From Acephala macrosclerotiorum (taxonomy: Eukaryota; Ascomycota; Leotiomycetes; Helotiales; Mollisiaceae): a stretch of DNA of 19,385 bases. The number at the start of each line of letters is the position of its first letter. Position 1 is the stretch's first letter. The DNA lies in the NCBI GenBank assembly GCA_014904845.1, contig MU119787.1:1-19385 (forward strand), given 5' to 3'. The position numbers were made by a program, and so were the translations under genes. The notes under the pieces were generated by a model. The model saw nothing but the letters and a program-made list of their open reading frames with translations. It was not told the origin of the DNA and searched no databases. Below are positions 1 through 10,427 of the stretch, piece by piece.

Positions 1-95
1 TTATTTATTTTATTTATTTTATTTATTTTATTTATTTTATTTATTTTATTTATTTTATTTATTTTATTTATTTTATTTATTTTATTTATTTTATT
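1..95. repeat. 9-bp AT-only tandem repeat (TATTTATTT)n
   Basis: About ten and a half perfect head-to-tail copies of the 9-mer TATTTATTT run from the first base to about 95, then break into non-repetitive A/T sequence. No copy differs from another. The array begins at the window edge, so its true length is unknown. It could be a simple minisatellite, or a once GC-containing array in which every mutable C and G has been converted. It does not match the usual fungal telomere unit TTAGGG. Confidence 0.9.
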
Positions 96-1923
96 AATAA
101 TAATTTTAAATATAATTAATTTTAAAACTTTTTTACGTTTTAATAAATTTAATTATATTTAAAATATATTAAATTATTAATATTTTTAAAAATTATATAA
201 TGCGATTAATATTACGAATAAAAATTTATTAATTATATAAAATACAATTTTTTAAAATATAATATAAATAAAAAAAAAACTTTATAATTTGTATTTAAAA
301 TAATTAAATTATTAATTTAATTATTTTTTTAATTTCAATTATCGATTTATATATTAATTAATATTTTTTCGATTTTTTTACGAATATATAAATAATTAAA
401 AATTAAAACGATGTAATTTATAATACTTTTTTTATTATAATTAAAATATTATTAAATTAAATTTTATATTAATTTTATTAAAAAAAAATTAATTAAAATA
501 AAAATTAAAATATATATATATAAAAAAAATATAATACGAAATATTAAAATTAAAAAATATTTTTTATTTTAAAAACGATTATTTTTTATTTTAAAAAACT
601 ATTTAATTAATATTATATAAAATTATTATAGTTTTATAAAAAGTTTATAATATAATTAATATAATTACGAAATTTTTTTATTTGTTTTTTTTAAACGAGT
701 AATTTTTTATAATCGTTTTATAAATATTAAATTTATAATTAAATAAAAAATTGTATTAAAAAATAAATTAAATTTTTATTATAAAAATAAAAATTATTAA
801 TATCGAAATATATATACGTATTTATTACGTATTTTAATTAAAAAAAAAACTAATATAAAAATTAAAAATATATTAATATTTTAAATTTTAAATTTAATTT
901 TTTAAACAATTAATAATTTTTATATTTAATACGTAAAAATTATAATTATTAAATATAATATATTAATATTATTAATAATAATTAATTAAAAAATAAATAA
1001 AAAAATAAAATAAATAAAATTTATATAAATTTTTCGAAAATTAATAAATAATATAATAAAATAAAATCGATAAAATATAAAACAAATATTAATTATATTA
1101 AAAATTATTTATTTATTAATATAATTTTAAAATTATTATTTTCGTATTTTAATTTACGAATTTTATTTTTTTATTATTGTTAAAAATATATTTAATTTTA
1201 TTTTTAAATTTTAAAATTAATTATTTTTCGTATTTTTAATATTCGTTTTTAATATTTTCAATTTTATTATCGAATAATATTATAAATATATATTTTAAAA
1301 ATAATCGATTTTTTATTAAATTAAAATTAAATTAATAAAATATTAAAATTAAAAATTTTAAAAAAATCGATCGTTTTTTATTCACTTATTTATTATAATA
1401 TAAAAAAATTTTAATTAAATATAAAATTTATAATCGAATTCGTATTAATTAAAAAATTAATATTAAAATTATTAAAATATCGAATTTTTATTATTTAATT
1501 AAAAAATTATTTTAATTTAAAATTTAAAACTTTTTATAAAATTATATAAACTATTTAAAAAAAATTTAACTCGTAATTTTATATTATCAAAATTAATATT
1601 TTTTTACGTAATATTAATATAAATATATTTTTTTCGAATTAAATTAAAAATAATTTAATAAAATTTAAAAAAAATTAAAAATTTAATTTAATAAATAAAA
1701 TAATATTTATTATTTTTAATTTTTATATTTTATTATTTTATAAAATTAAAAAAAATAAATATAATTTATTAATTAATTTTATTAAAAACGAATTCGTATT
1801 TTAAATCGAAAATTATTAAATTTTTTTATAATTTTTTTTTTTATTAAAATATATAAATAATAATTTTTAAATTAAATTAATAATAATTTTAATAAAATAA
1901 TAATTTTTTTTTATTATAAATAT
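96..1923. other. AT-saturated, gene-free mutated desert (left flank)
   Basis: This stretch is roughly 95% A+T and contains no reading frame worth calling. By hand count in the first 1000 bases of the window there are only about 24 cytosines on the plus strand, and about two thirds of them sit in CpG, far above chance. Cytosines in CpA, CpT and CpC are nearly absent. This fits ancient repeats driven close to saturation by a RIP-like mutator that leaves CpG alone. No LTR, coding motif or RNA gene can be recognised, so the original content is unknown. Confidence 0.75.
1920..1923. repeat. Possible target-site duplication, left copy (ATAT)
   Basis: The four bases before the left LTR are ATAT, and the four bases after the right LTR (14120-14123) are also ATAT. 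An alternative reading with LTR ends shifted by one base gives a 5-bp AATAT duplication. Ty3/gypsy integrases normally make 4-6 bp duplications, so both readings are plausible. In DNA this AT-rich a chance match is likely enough that this is only mild support. Confidence 0.4.
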
Positions 1924-2182
1924 TATAGAAAAACAATAAAATACAAAGTAAAAAAGTCCAATCGTAGATCAATTCGTTTTAGTCAATAGATTAAATTTAT
2001 TCGAAGTAATTCGTAATTCGTAAATCAATTAATCAATTAATCAAAATAAAAATAAAAAAAGTTATTAGTTAATCTATAGTAAGTAAAAGCTTTTTATGTA
2101 TTAGAAAACACGTGACTAGTATTGCTTTCGAAACTAACTATTTACAAGGATTTTTAAAGAGAAAATATATAATCTTATTATA
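1924..2182 (-). repeat. Left LTR (3' LTR in element orientation)
   Basis: This 259-bp copy aligns without a gap to 13861-14119. I count 29 differences (88.8% identity), all transitions: 18 A/G and 11 C/T. The terminal TG and CA of the right copy appear here as TA and TA. All seven CpG sites are identical in the two copies. Where the copies differ, this one has the mutated base at 7 C-to-T and 6 G-to-A sites. In element orientation it should supply the polyadenylation and termination end. Next to its inner edge (2183-2195) the minus strand has an A-rich run interrupted by CG, at best a decayed polypurine tract. Confidence 0.95.
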
Positions 2183-3449
2183 ATCGTTTTTTTATATGAC
2201 GAGTTCGTTTCGAGTCTCGAAAAAAAGAACTAAAAAAAAAGAAAAGATTTATTTTAAGTAAAAAACTCAAAACTCGAAATTTTTCAAATTATTGTTGTCT
2301 TTTTTCAAGAATTTAATAGTTTTTTCAATATTTTTATTAGTATTAAACTTTTTTGCAATTTATTTTTTTTTCTCTTTAAAACTTAATAAAAAAAAAAAAA
2401 GCAAACGAATTTCAAATTTAAATTTATCGTTAGAAATAATCAAATACTTTTAATTATTCTTTATAAATATTATTAATTTCTTAATTTCGTATTTAAAAAA
2501 AAATTTATTACTAGAAAATATTTTTATTTTTTTTATTTCAAAATATCGAAAAATTAATTTAATTTGAGTTATAGTTTGTTTTTACTAATAAATATACAAA
2601 TATTTATTATTAAACGAATTTTAATAGTCTAATTATTAAAAAATCTTATATCGAATAATAAAGTAATTTAAAAGTTTCACGCAATAGATTATATCGAAAA
2701 TTGTATTAATTTTTTCAAATTGAATACTATCGAAAAAAGATTTATTGTTAAAAAGTTTTTAAAATCGATTTTCGAAGAAAATTCAAAATTTATTATGAAT
2801 TTCTTTGAGTTTTTCGTAAGTAATATCGCCGATAATTCTTTTGTTAGTACTAATAAATATTAAACTCACGAGAAATAAAATGAAAAAGTTAAAATTCTTG
2901 AGATTTTCGACGTATTTTTAGTCGATAAAAGTTTTTATTTTATAAACGTACAATTTCAATTTTTGAGATTTTTTTTTTACAATGTTTAATTAAATTTACT
3001 TTAAAAAGTCTTTAATTAAAATTCGATTTTTAGTACTAAAAAAAAGATTTATTCAAGTAATTTTTTTAAAAAATCGAAATAATCAATTTATCGTTTTTTT
3101 ATAATCGCTAAATCGCAAATAAATTATTTAAAGTTTACTAGAAAAAAAAAATTCAATATATAATAAATTTGAATCTTAAAATATATTTATTTCTTTTTCG
3201 TAAAAAATTGATTAATTTTATTATTTTAATAGAGTCTAATAAATTGAGAAAAAGCAATAAAATAAAAAAAGTAATTTCTAAAAAATCGATAAAACAATAA
3301 TTACAATTTGAAATTCGTTTACAAAAATTAAAAAATAAAAAAAAAATACGTATTATATAAAAAAAAAAATTCACTAAAAAAAGTTTATTAATAGTAAAAT
3401 TTCAATATATTAATTTCTTTGAAAAAAAGCGATAAAATATTTTTTTTTT
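2183..3449. other. Element interior next to the 3' LTR, no clear gene
   Basis: This is mutated internal sequence of the retrotransposon. The plus strand keeps more G than C outside CpG, as in the accessory region to its right. The minus strand has one 73-codon open stretch (3153-3374), rich in Phe, Ile, Leu and Asn. If C-to-T changes are assumed, it would have been Ser/Pro/Thr rich, but it lies in a different frame from 3450-4870 and shows no motif. Near 2380-2402 there is a run of A. The end at 2183-2195 may hold the decayed polypurine tract. Confidence 0.5.
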
Positions 3450-4870
3450 TCGTTTATTTAAAGAAATTTTATAAAATAAAAATTATTATAATTTTTAGAT
3501 CAATAAACGATTTAATTGAGAAAATAAATATAAAAACGATAAAAATTCGCGAAAATTAAAATCGATTTTTCGTTAATATTTTTTGCTTATATTGAAAAAT
3601 AGTAAAAACATTTATAAACTAAAAACGAATATCAAAATAAATTCAAGTAAATTGAAAACTTTTTTTTTTAATATACAATTTATAAATTTTGAATAATTGT
3701 ATTTTTATAATTTTAATTTGTTTTTTATTGTTTTTAAAATATAAATTGAAATTCTCGTAAAACGTTATATAATAAATTCGATAAAATTGTTTAATAAACG
3801 AGTATTTGTAAGCATTGTAAATAGTACTTAGAATTTTAATACGATTAATGAAATTTAAAGTATTAAAAAAAGTAATGTTTAATTTCTAAGTATTGTTTAT
3901 ATTGTACGCGTAATCAATTATTGAACGTATATTATTTGATCGAGACTCGCGAGTTGATTGAAATAAAGTAGTATTAGATTGCAATAAAGTAGTAATAGTT
4001 TTGTGTTTTTTTTAGTATAAACGTAAACATATTGTAGTATTTCTTATTATTAGTAGTAGATCTCTTAAGTTTGATTAGTGTAGAGATCGAAATAAAGAGA
4101 AAAACGAATCGAAAAACTCGAAAAGTTTGAGAGATTTGAAAAAATAAAAAGTTTTGCACGAAAGAATTAATAATAGTAATATTGTTATTGTCGTTATTGC
4201 TATTGTCGTCGTTATTACTAGTTAATGAAATTGTTTGAAAAAGTAAAATATTGATATTAATAGTTTTTTGAGATTTGGCGCTTTGAATATTTATATTACT
4301 AATAGTAATAATCGATTATTTTTTAAATTTATTCGCAAAGATCGAGAAAAATTTTTTAGTATATTTTCTAGTTATTAAAAGTTCGTAGAAATAGAAAGTA
4401 AAACGCAATTTTTTCAAATTTGTTTTATTCAAATTTGTAATTATTAGATCGTTGTTCGCATTTTTTAAGTATATTAACGCTTTTTTGCAATCGATAGATC
4501 GAAAAAGTATTTTTATAAATAGTATATTATAGATTTTGTTTTTCTCGATAATAATTATATTAATAATTCTAATAATTTCGCGAGACGTAAAACGTTTTAT
4601 ACGAAACATTTGCTCGAGTTTTTAATATATATATTTACTATAAAATCTATTAATAAAACTTTCGATGAATTATTGAAATATTTGAATTCGAAAAAAGATT
4701 TTTTGATTGTAGCGTTTAAATACACTATTAAAAATCTTAATCAAATTAAATCGAATTTATTAAAACGCGATACGCGATTTCTTAATTTTATTTACTTTAA
4801 AAAGAAAATTTTTACTCAAAATTGTATACTATTCTAAGATTTTCTTAGAAAATTTTAAAATAATATTATT
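3450..4870 (-). pseudogene. Accessory reading frame downstream of pol, unknown function
   Basis: One minus-strand frame can be followed for about 470 codons, broken only by TAA, TAG and TGA at places where Gln or Trp codons would make sense. Its first part (about 4870-4320) looks globular: FINRFYSKYIY, then MFRIKRFTSREIIRIIN (4609 down), then KKALIYLKNANNDLIITNLN; 4316-4609 is still open for 97 codons. From 4300 down it becomes low complexity, with runs such as NNDDNSNNDNNN and many Gln, Asn, Thr, Ser and Pro/Leu codons. A weak resemblance of the SREI...IN part to ORF1/Gag-like proteins of fungal retroelements is only an impression. It may be an extra ORF of this element, a captured gene or part of a nested element. 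I do not recognise the product. Confidence 0.5.
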
Positions 4871-5229
4871 TTTAATTTTTTTTTTTTATTTAATTAAAAT
4901 TTTTTTTATTACGTTTTTAGTTTTTATGAGTTTATTATTAATATTATTAATCGCAATTGTTTTCTCTTTAAATAACAATCTATTAATAGTTTTCTATAGA
5001 TTATCGAAATCGCATTATACGATTTATATAAACATATTATAATTATTTTCGTTTCGTTCTTTGTATACGAAATTCGTACTTTCAAGATTTAATAAAACAT
5101 TTTTTTAAAATATAATAATAATATTATAAAAGTTTCAAAAGTAAAAATTAAAATTGTAAAATTTGCGTATAAAAAAATAATATAATAAATTAATCGAATT
5201 TTAAAAGTAGAGAACGCGTAAATTTGAAA

Positions 5230-5545
5230 AAAAGAAATTTATTAATAAAATCGAAAAAAGTTATAAATTTTTATACTTATAAAAAGATTATATAAAAAAA
5301 GTAAATAAATATTTTTGCGTTTTAAATAATTAAAAATTGTAAAATTTGTTTGTTTTTACGAGAAAAGTTTTTTAGAATATATCGATATATATAATTGAAA
5401 TATCGTAATACTAATCTCGAATAAAAAATTTTGAAAGTTTTAAGTAAATAGTTTTATATTGATTTCTTATGAAATGTATTAAATAAATTTTGAAAGAAAA
5501 AAAATAGAAAAAAGCAAATATTTGTAAATTGTTTTTATAGAAAAA
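5230..5545 (-). pseudogene. Possible upstream part of the accessory frame
   Basis: About 90 minus-strand codons in another frame from 4870-3450 read coherently with few stops, mainly TAA that could be former CAA. The composition is Asn, Gln, Lys, Phe and Tyr rich, including NIYRYIL-like and FSRKNKQILQF patches. It could be an upstream exon or section of the accessory frame, joined by an intron or indel in 5230-4870. No domain was recognised, and in such AT-rich DNA a coherent-looking stretch can be chance. Confidence 0.3.
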
Positions 5546-5735
5546 GTATATATAAATTTTTAAAAAAAATTGTCGCGAAGTATTTAAATGAATAAAGTAT
5601 ATTCGATTAATAGAATTGTTTGTATATAAAGTAATATAAATTAGAATTTTAAAGAAATAAGAAAAAAAATGAATAATATTAAAAAGAAATTATAGTTTTT
5701 GAATTAGCGTAAAATTGAGAAATTGTAATTAAAAA

Positions 5736-5736
<1 letters not shown>

Positions 5737-5774
<38 letters not shown>

Positions 5775-6202
5775 TAAATAAAAAAAAAAAAAAAAAATTT
5801 AAAAAAAAAATTTTTAAAAAAAAAAAAAAAAAAAATTAAAAAAAGTTTTTCTATAAATTATAATAAATATTGTATTAATAAACGTTTGTGTAATTTGAAT
5901 GTAATCAGATATAATCGAAATATATTCAAATGTATCGAAATATATTTAAAAATATTCGAATATATTAAAAAATGTTTTTTGTAAATTTTAAAAACTAAGA
6001 TTTTTTAAAATTTTTTAAAAAAAAAAAAAATAATACAATTTCGTTTTTTCATATAATAAAATCGTTTTAATTACAATAAAAAAAAAATAGAACTTTCGAA
6101 GTATAAATAGAGTTTATTAAAATAAGTAAAAGTATTTTAAAGAAAATCAATAAAAAAATAAAACTACTATAAAAAAAAAAAAAAAAAATTATTCTTTTTC
6201 GA
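5737..6202. other. Low-complexity spacer after pol with poly-A blocks
   Basis: This spacer separates integrase from the accessory region. Plus-strand A runs dominate 5737-5840 (several runs of 15-30 A separated by short T runs), with further runs near 6015-6030 and 6168-6188. Between them are AT-rich bases with a repeated 'cgaaatatattc'-like texture near 5916-5960. On the element's coding (minus) strand these are T runs. They may be decayed G/A-rich tracts, a slippage product, or the poly-A tail of a plus-strand insertion. I see no gene. Confidence 0.7.
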
Positions 6203-8059
6203 TTAAAAAATCGCTATTATTTCAAAGTTTAACGAGTTCTTTTTATTTATTTAATTTTCAAAGAATCGTATATATTTGTTTCTCTCGATTTCATTGAGTT
6301 TAAAAACACGAATTACAATTTCAGTTTCTTTTTCAATTTCTTAAGTACTCTATTTATTACGAAATTCTTTAGTCGTTTTTTTTTTTATATCTGCATTTTT
6401 ATTATCGTTGAAATCAACGAACTCAATAATATTCTCGTTCTCGCTATTATCTAGAAAATCTCAATATTCATTTCTTTTAACGAATTTCTTTAAGCGATTC
6501 TCAGTATATAATCTTCGAATTACTATTTCATTTATTTCTTCGAGTAAATAACTCTTTTTCAATTGATTTATTTAACGAACTCGATATAAATCCAATTATT
6601 TGTACAGTAACTTGATATTTTTAAACATATTTTAATCAATAAATTTAATATTATATACTAATACGAAATTCTTTTCTCGAATTGATTTTTTTCGTATTTA
6701 GTAATAAACATCGAAATATACTTGACTTTATTTATAATTACGCTTTTTTTTCAATCTCGATTTTTTTATATTCTCGTTTCGCATTTCAATTTATTTAATT
6801 CTCAATTCAAAAAACTCTACTCAATCATATATTTCGTTCTAATCGAAAGTTCTTCAAATAAAAAATCGAGTCTCAACAAATAAAACAATTTCTTTATTAT
6901 AAACTATATAAAATAGTATACATTTAATTAATCTATAAATAATCGTTCAATTCGCAAAAAAAACAATTAATAAATATTCTGATTAGTTTTTCTTATTTCT
7001 TTTCATCAAAACAATTAATACGACAATAATAAACTAATATTTTCGCTCAATTATTTCGTTTGTTTTCGAATTATATATAGAAATAATAATTCGTTTGATT
7101 TCGAGTTTATTCAATTTTTTGATAATAACTTTTTTAAATTCGAGTTTTTCGTCCAATTTTATGTAATCGAAAACGCTATATTTACAAATAATATTATTAT
7201 AAATAAATTTAATAATTTTTTTAGAAATCGAATTTTTTATTAATTTGATCTCAATTTAATCGGAAAAATTATTTCGTATTACAATTAAACTATCGAACAT
7301 TTTACATTACAAGAATTTAATTACATTTATTTCAATACAATAAAATAATAAAACTACTCTTTAAAAATATAGAATTTCTTTGTATTTTTTTTTACTTTTA
7401 TACTAATAATCACTATAATTTACTATAAAATCTCGAACGTTTTCATAATACTTTTTTTAATAATATTAATTAATTACTCGATAATAAATACTTTCTTTTT
7501 CAATATATTCGAATTTATTATATAATTCAATTATAATTATTATACGTTGTTTTAAGTCGTTTAAAACAAATCGAAATAAATAGAATTTAATAATATTTCT
7601 TTATAGTATTTTGTTTCAAATACTATAATCGACGAATTTTCGAATTAATTTATAGAATTCTACTTTTGAAAACTATTTTAATCGTTTTAAAATTATTAAA
7701 TATCAAACAATATTTTGAAAATAATTCGAATAATTATTATCAAAAGAAAAAATAGTATTATTATTATTATTATTATTGTTTAATAGTTTATTGATCTCAA
7801 AAAAAGCAATTAATGCGACGTATACAAAAAATGCAATCAATATCGAAAATTGAAAATTAAAAATATTAAATTTAAAAAAATTTCTCTAAACTTAATCTAA
7901 CAATTCAAACAAATATTCTCGTTTTACGTGTCTATTTTCAATTACAAACGATCTACTTTCAATCTTTCGACTAATTTTACGTTCTTTAATCGAAATTAGA
8001 ATTATTTCAACGCAATCAAACTCGATTACAATAAATTTATCAATATTTGTTTTTTTCTT
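6203..8059 (-). pseudogene. Integrase: zinc finger, DDE core and C-terminal domain
   Basis: Integrase would insert the cDNA into the genome. It starts with the acidic linker. The HHCC zinc-finger region reads RIIIIIELYNKFEYIEKE and then YSDY-stop-YKSKKKY (about 7.56-7.39 kb), where His and Cys have become Tyr. The catalytic core has its first Asp as Asn (IEINVI, codon 7325-7327). The second Asp is kept (IKLDEK, 7151-7153) and the Glu is kept (NEIIERKY, 7046-7048), about 35 residues further on. The family pattern LWADRxxxRRSTGxTPFxLVYGxE follows as FFANWTIIYR...FYIVYNKE (about 6.96-6.88 kb), then LELRxxQLEMR as FELRIK-stop-IEMR (about 6.79 kb). A GPY/F-like module is decayed to LDLYRVR (6595-6575), then YLLEE and ENRLKKF, and an acidic tail runs to a final stop at 6203-6205. 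No chromodomain was seen. RT, RNase H and integrase share one frame over about 1190 codons. Confidence 0.9.
7757..7777. repeat. (ATT)7 microsatellite within pol
   Basis: Seven perfect ATT units lie in the linker/integrase frame. On the coding minus strand they read as seven AAT (Asn) codons, which could be former Asp/Asn codons (GAT/GAC to AAT) of the acidic linker. Confidence 0.85.
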
Positions 8060-8559
8060 TGAATTATCGTTTTTTATTCGCGGTTTTTTGAATAATTCGT
8101 TTATAATAATATAAGTATTTTTTTTAATATATTTAATTTCGAAATCGAACAATCGTATTTAAACAAATCAACAAATAATTAAAGCGTCAAAAAAATCTAT
8201 TATTACTCGATTCAATTAAACGACGAATGTATTAATATTCGTTTTAAAAATAAAATAAACGCTATATAATCAAAATTATAACTTGTAAAAACATTTCAAA
8301 ACTTTTCAATATTTTCTTTTTATCGCATTATAATTTCACTTAATAACATTTTAAAGTTTTAACTCGTATCGAATTACTCGTTTTCGTTTTTTGTTATTAT
8401 ATTAATCGAATATCTCTTTATATTTTTATTAATTAATATTAATACTTAAAATAATTATTTTTTATCTATTTACAAAATTGTAATAAATTTTACAAAATAT
8501 TGAAACTGTCGTAAATTTGTTTTATAGAAATACTATAGCGATTTTCTATTTTTTTCTTT
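8060..8559 (-). pseudogene. RNase H domain and RNase H-integrase linker
   Basis: RNase H would remove the RNA strand during cDNA synthesis. The C-terminal end is clear: FDFEIKYIKKNTYIIINEL then FKKPR (from 8149 down) corresponds to the family's FDFEVRHVPG-KHTAADGLSRRPR, with Gly, Asp and Ser changed by G-to-A and C-to-T transitions. It is followed by an acidic linker rich in Asp/Glu/Asn that reaches to about 7.9 kb. The clean part, 7892-8152, is open for 86 codons in the same frame as RT and integrase. The N-terminal half is poorly readable, and I could not place its catalytic Asp and Glu residues with confidence. Confidence 0.8.
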
Positions 8560-9790
8560 ATTCAAAGAATTCGTTCTTTTTAATCAATCAATATAACGAC
8601 TCGATAATAATATTAAAATATTGAATTTATATTTTATAATAAATACAAATTTCAATAAAAACTTTGATTTTAAAAATATTATTATATTTAATTCATTTTA
8701 AAATTTTAATAATTTTTACACTTTTAAAAAAACGCTTTTTAAAACTATAAACGAAACCAATAATAATTATTTCATTCTAATAGAATTGTAATTTAAACTT
8801 TATATAAACTTAAATTCTCTCGATTTGATTTAACGTTTTATTCAAATTCTAAATATATTTAAAAACGAATCGACGAATTTTTAAAAATGTCAACTCGTTA
8901 TCGTAATTTATATAAAATCTCTTAATTTTTACGTTATTCAAAAATAGTATTACGACTTTAAAAAACACGTCTTTTAGAATTGTTATAATAATTCGAACGA
9001 ATTAAATTACAAAATTAATTACTTCTTAAAACGATATTATTATTCGTAGAAATTCTAATAAAATTATAAAAGCAATTATATTTTTATTTCGAACGTTTAA
9101 CGTGAATTAATTATATTCAAAAAAAAAATCTATTAAAAAAGCGTAAAAATATTTAATAAATTTCTCAAAAAATTCATTTACAAAAAAAAATATATTAATA
9201 TTTCTCAAAATAATTGAATTTATTTTTATAATCGTATTAATTAATCGATAAATTTCAACGATTTTTTTCGCGATCAAAAACTATAAATTTCAATAAAAAT
9301 TATTACTTTTTTCGAATATTTTACAATTAAATCATTTTTAAAATATTTTTATTATAATTGAGAACAAAACTTTAAAACAATAAAAACTCTTTTTTTATTA
9401 TATTGTATATTGAATTGTTTTAATACGAACAAATAAACTAATATTTTTATAGATTTTGAAAATCTTTTTTCAATTAAATACTATTGTTTTTTTACAATTA
9501 AATATTATTTCATCGAATATTTTTTTTTCAAATTCTTATAATTAGTTCTCGATAAATAGAAATATTAATCGCTTAAAAATAAATCGTAATTTTTTTAATA
9601 TTAAAACAATTCGCAACAATAAATATTTTATATATTTTTCAATATATTTTTAAAATATTTTTCGCGCTTTAAATCGTTCGAATCAATTTTTCCGTTCTCT
9701 AAAAACTTCTTTAGTTTCGTCGATTAAATCGACAAATCGTACTTTTCTAAACTTGGATTTATATATTGTATTAATGTCTATATTAAATAG
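8560..9790 (-). pseudogene. Reverse transcriptase domain of Ty3/gypsy pol
   Basis: RNA-dependent DNA polymerase that would copy the element RNA. In one minus-strand frame I read, in order: a connector with KVRFVDLIDETKEVF (about 9.74 kb); the fingers motif NL-stop-FLIAKKI followed by YRLINT and KINSI (about 9.29-9.22 kb); motif A as FLIDFFFEYN with its Asp retained (codon 9128-9130); a LEFLRIIISF patch matching the family LGLLRMTTLPQG (about 9.05 kb); and the YxDD-box equivalent VVILFLNNVKIK. In that last motif both catalytic Asp codons have become Asn (8933-8938). Stops fall at conserved Trp and Gln positions. The order and spacing fit the ascomycete gypsy family whose RNase H ends in ADGLSRRP. 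Domain limits are approximate. Confidence 0.9.
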
Positions 9791-10427
9791 TTTCAAATTA
9801 GAATTATTTAACAATAAAACTATTTTTTTATTCGAGTTTTTCTTTCGTTTCTATACTCGAAAATTTTTCGATTTCATTTTTTTTTAATAGAATAAAATAA
9901 TTAACGTTTTATATCGTTTTTTAAATATTTTTTTATAATGTCTACATTTAAAAACAATAATATTATTACAGAAAAATACTTTTTCATTTTTTCGTCAAAA
10001 ATTTTTTTATTCAAAATCTCGTTTATTTTCTTTTTATCAAAAGAAAAAAACGTTTTATAAAAAATCGAAAAAAATGATTTCGTTTTTTATATTATTTTAT
10101 TTGTATTTTTCTTTAAATTAGTAGCGCTTATTTTAATCGTATTTGTTCTATATAAAGTAATATTAAAAGTATTTAATAAAAAATAAAAAATAAAAAAAAA
10201 TTCATTAAAATATGAAAATCGTTCGCGAGTTTTAGTACTATATTGTTTTTTAATAATACTAGTATTTAGTTTCTCGCGTTGTATTTTTCTTTCGATACTT
10301 TTTCGACTCGAGAGTACATACGAATATAGCGATTTCTAGTAATTTAATGTAAATAGATTTTCAAAAAAAGAATAATTATAATCGTACAAATAAAATTGAA
10401 ATCTTTAAAATCTCGAAATACGCTATT

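Noticed and set aside
3153..3374. 73-codon minus-strand open frame
   Set aside because: Phe/Ile/Leu-rich as any AT-saturated frame would be, and out of frame with the accessory ORF; mentioned only as part of the interior.
3945..3954. 10-bp palindrome ACTCGCGAGT as an operator
   Set aside because: A single short palindrome made largely of protected CpG sites in a decayed coding region; no promoter or gene is associated with it.
4610..4837. 75-codon plus-strand open frame
   Set aside because: It lies opposite the upstream part of the accessory minus-strand frame, starts at a TTG, and shows no motif; the minus-strand reading is more coherent.
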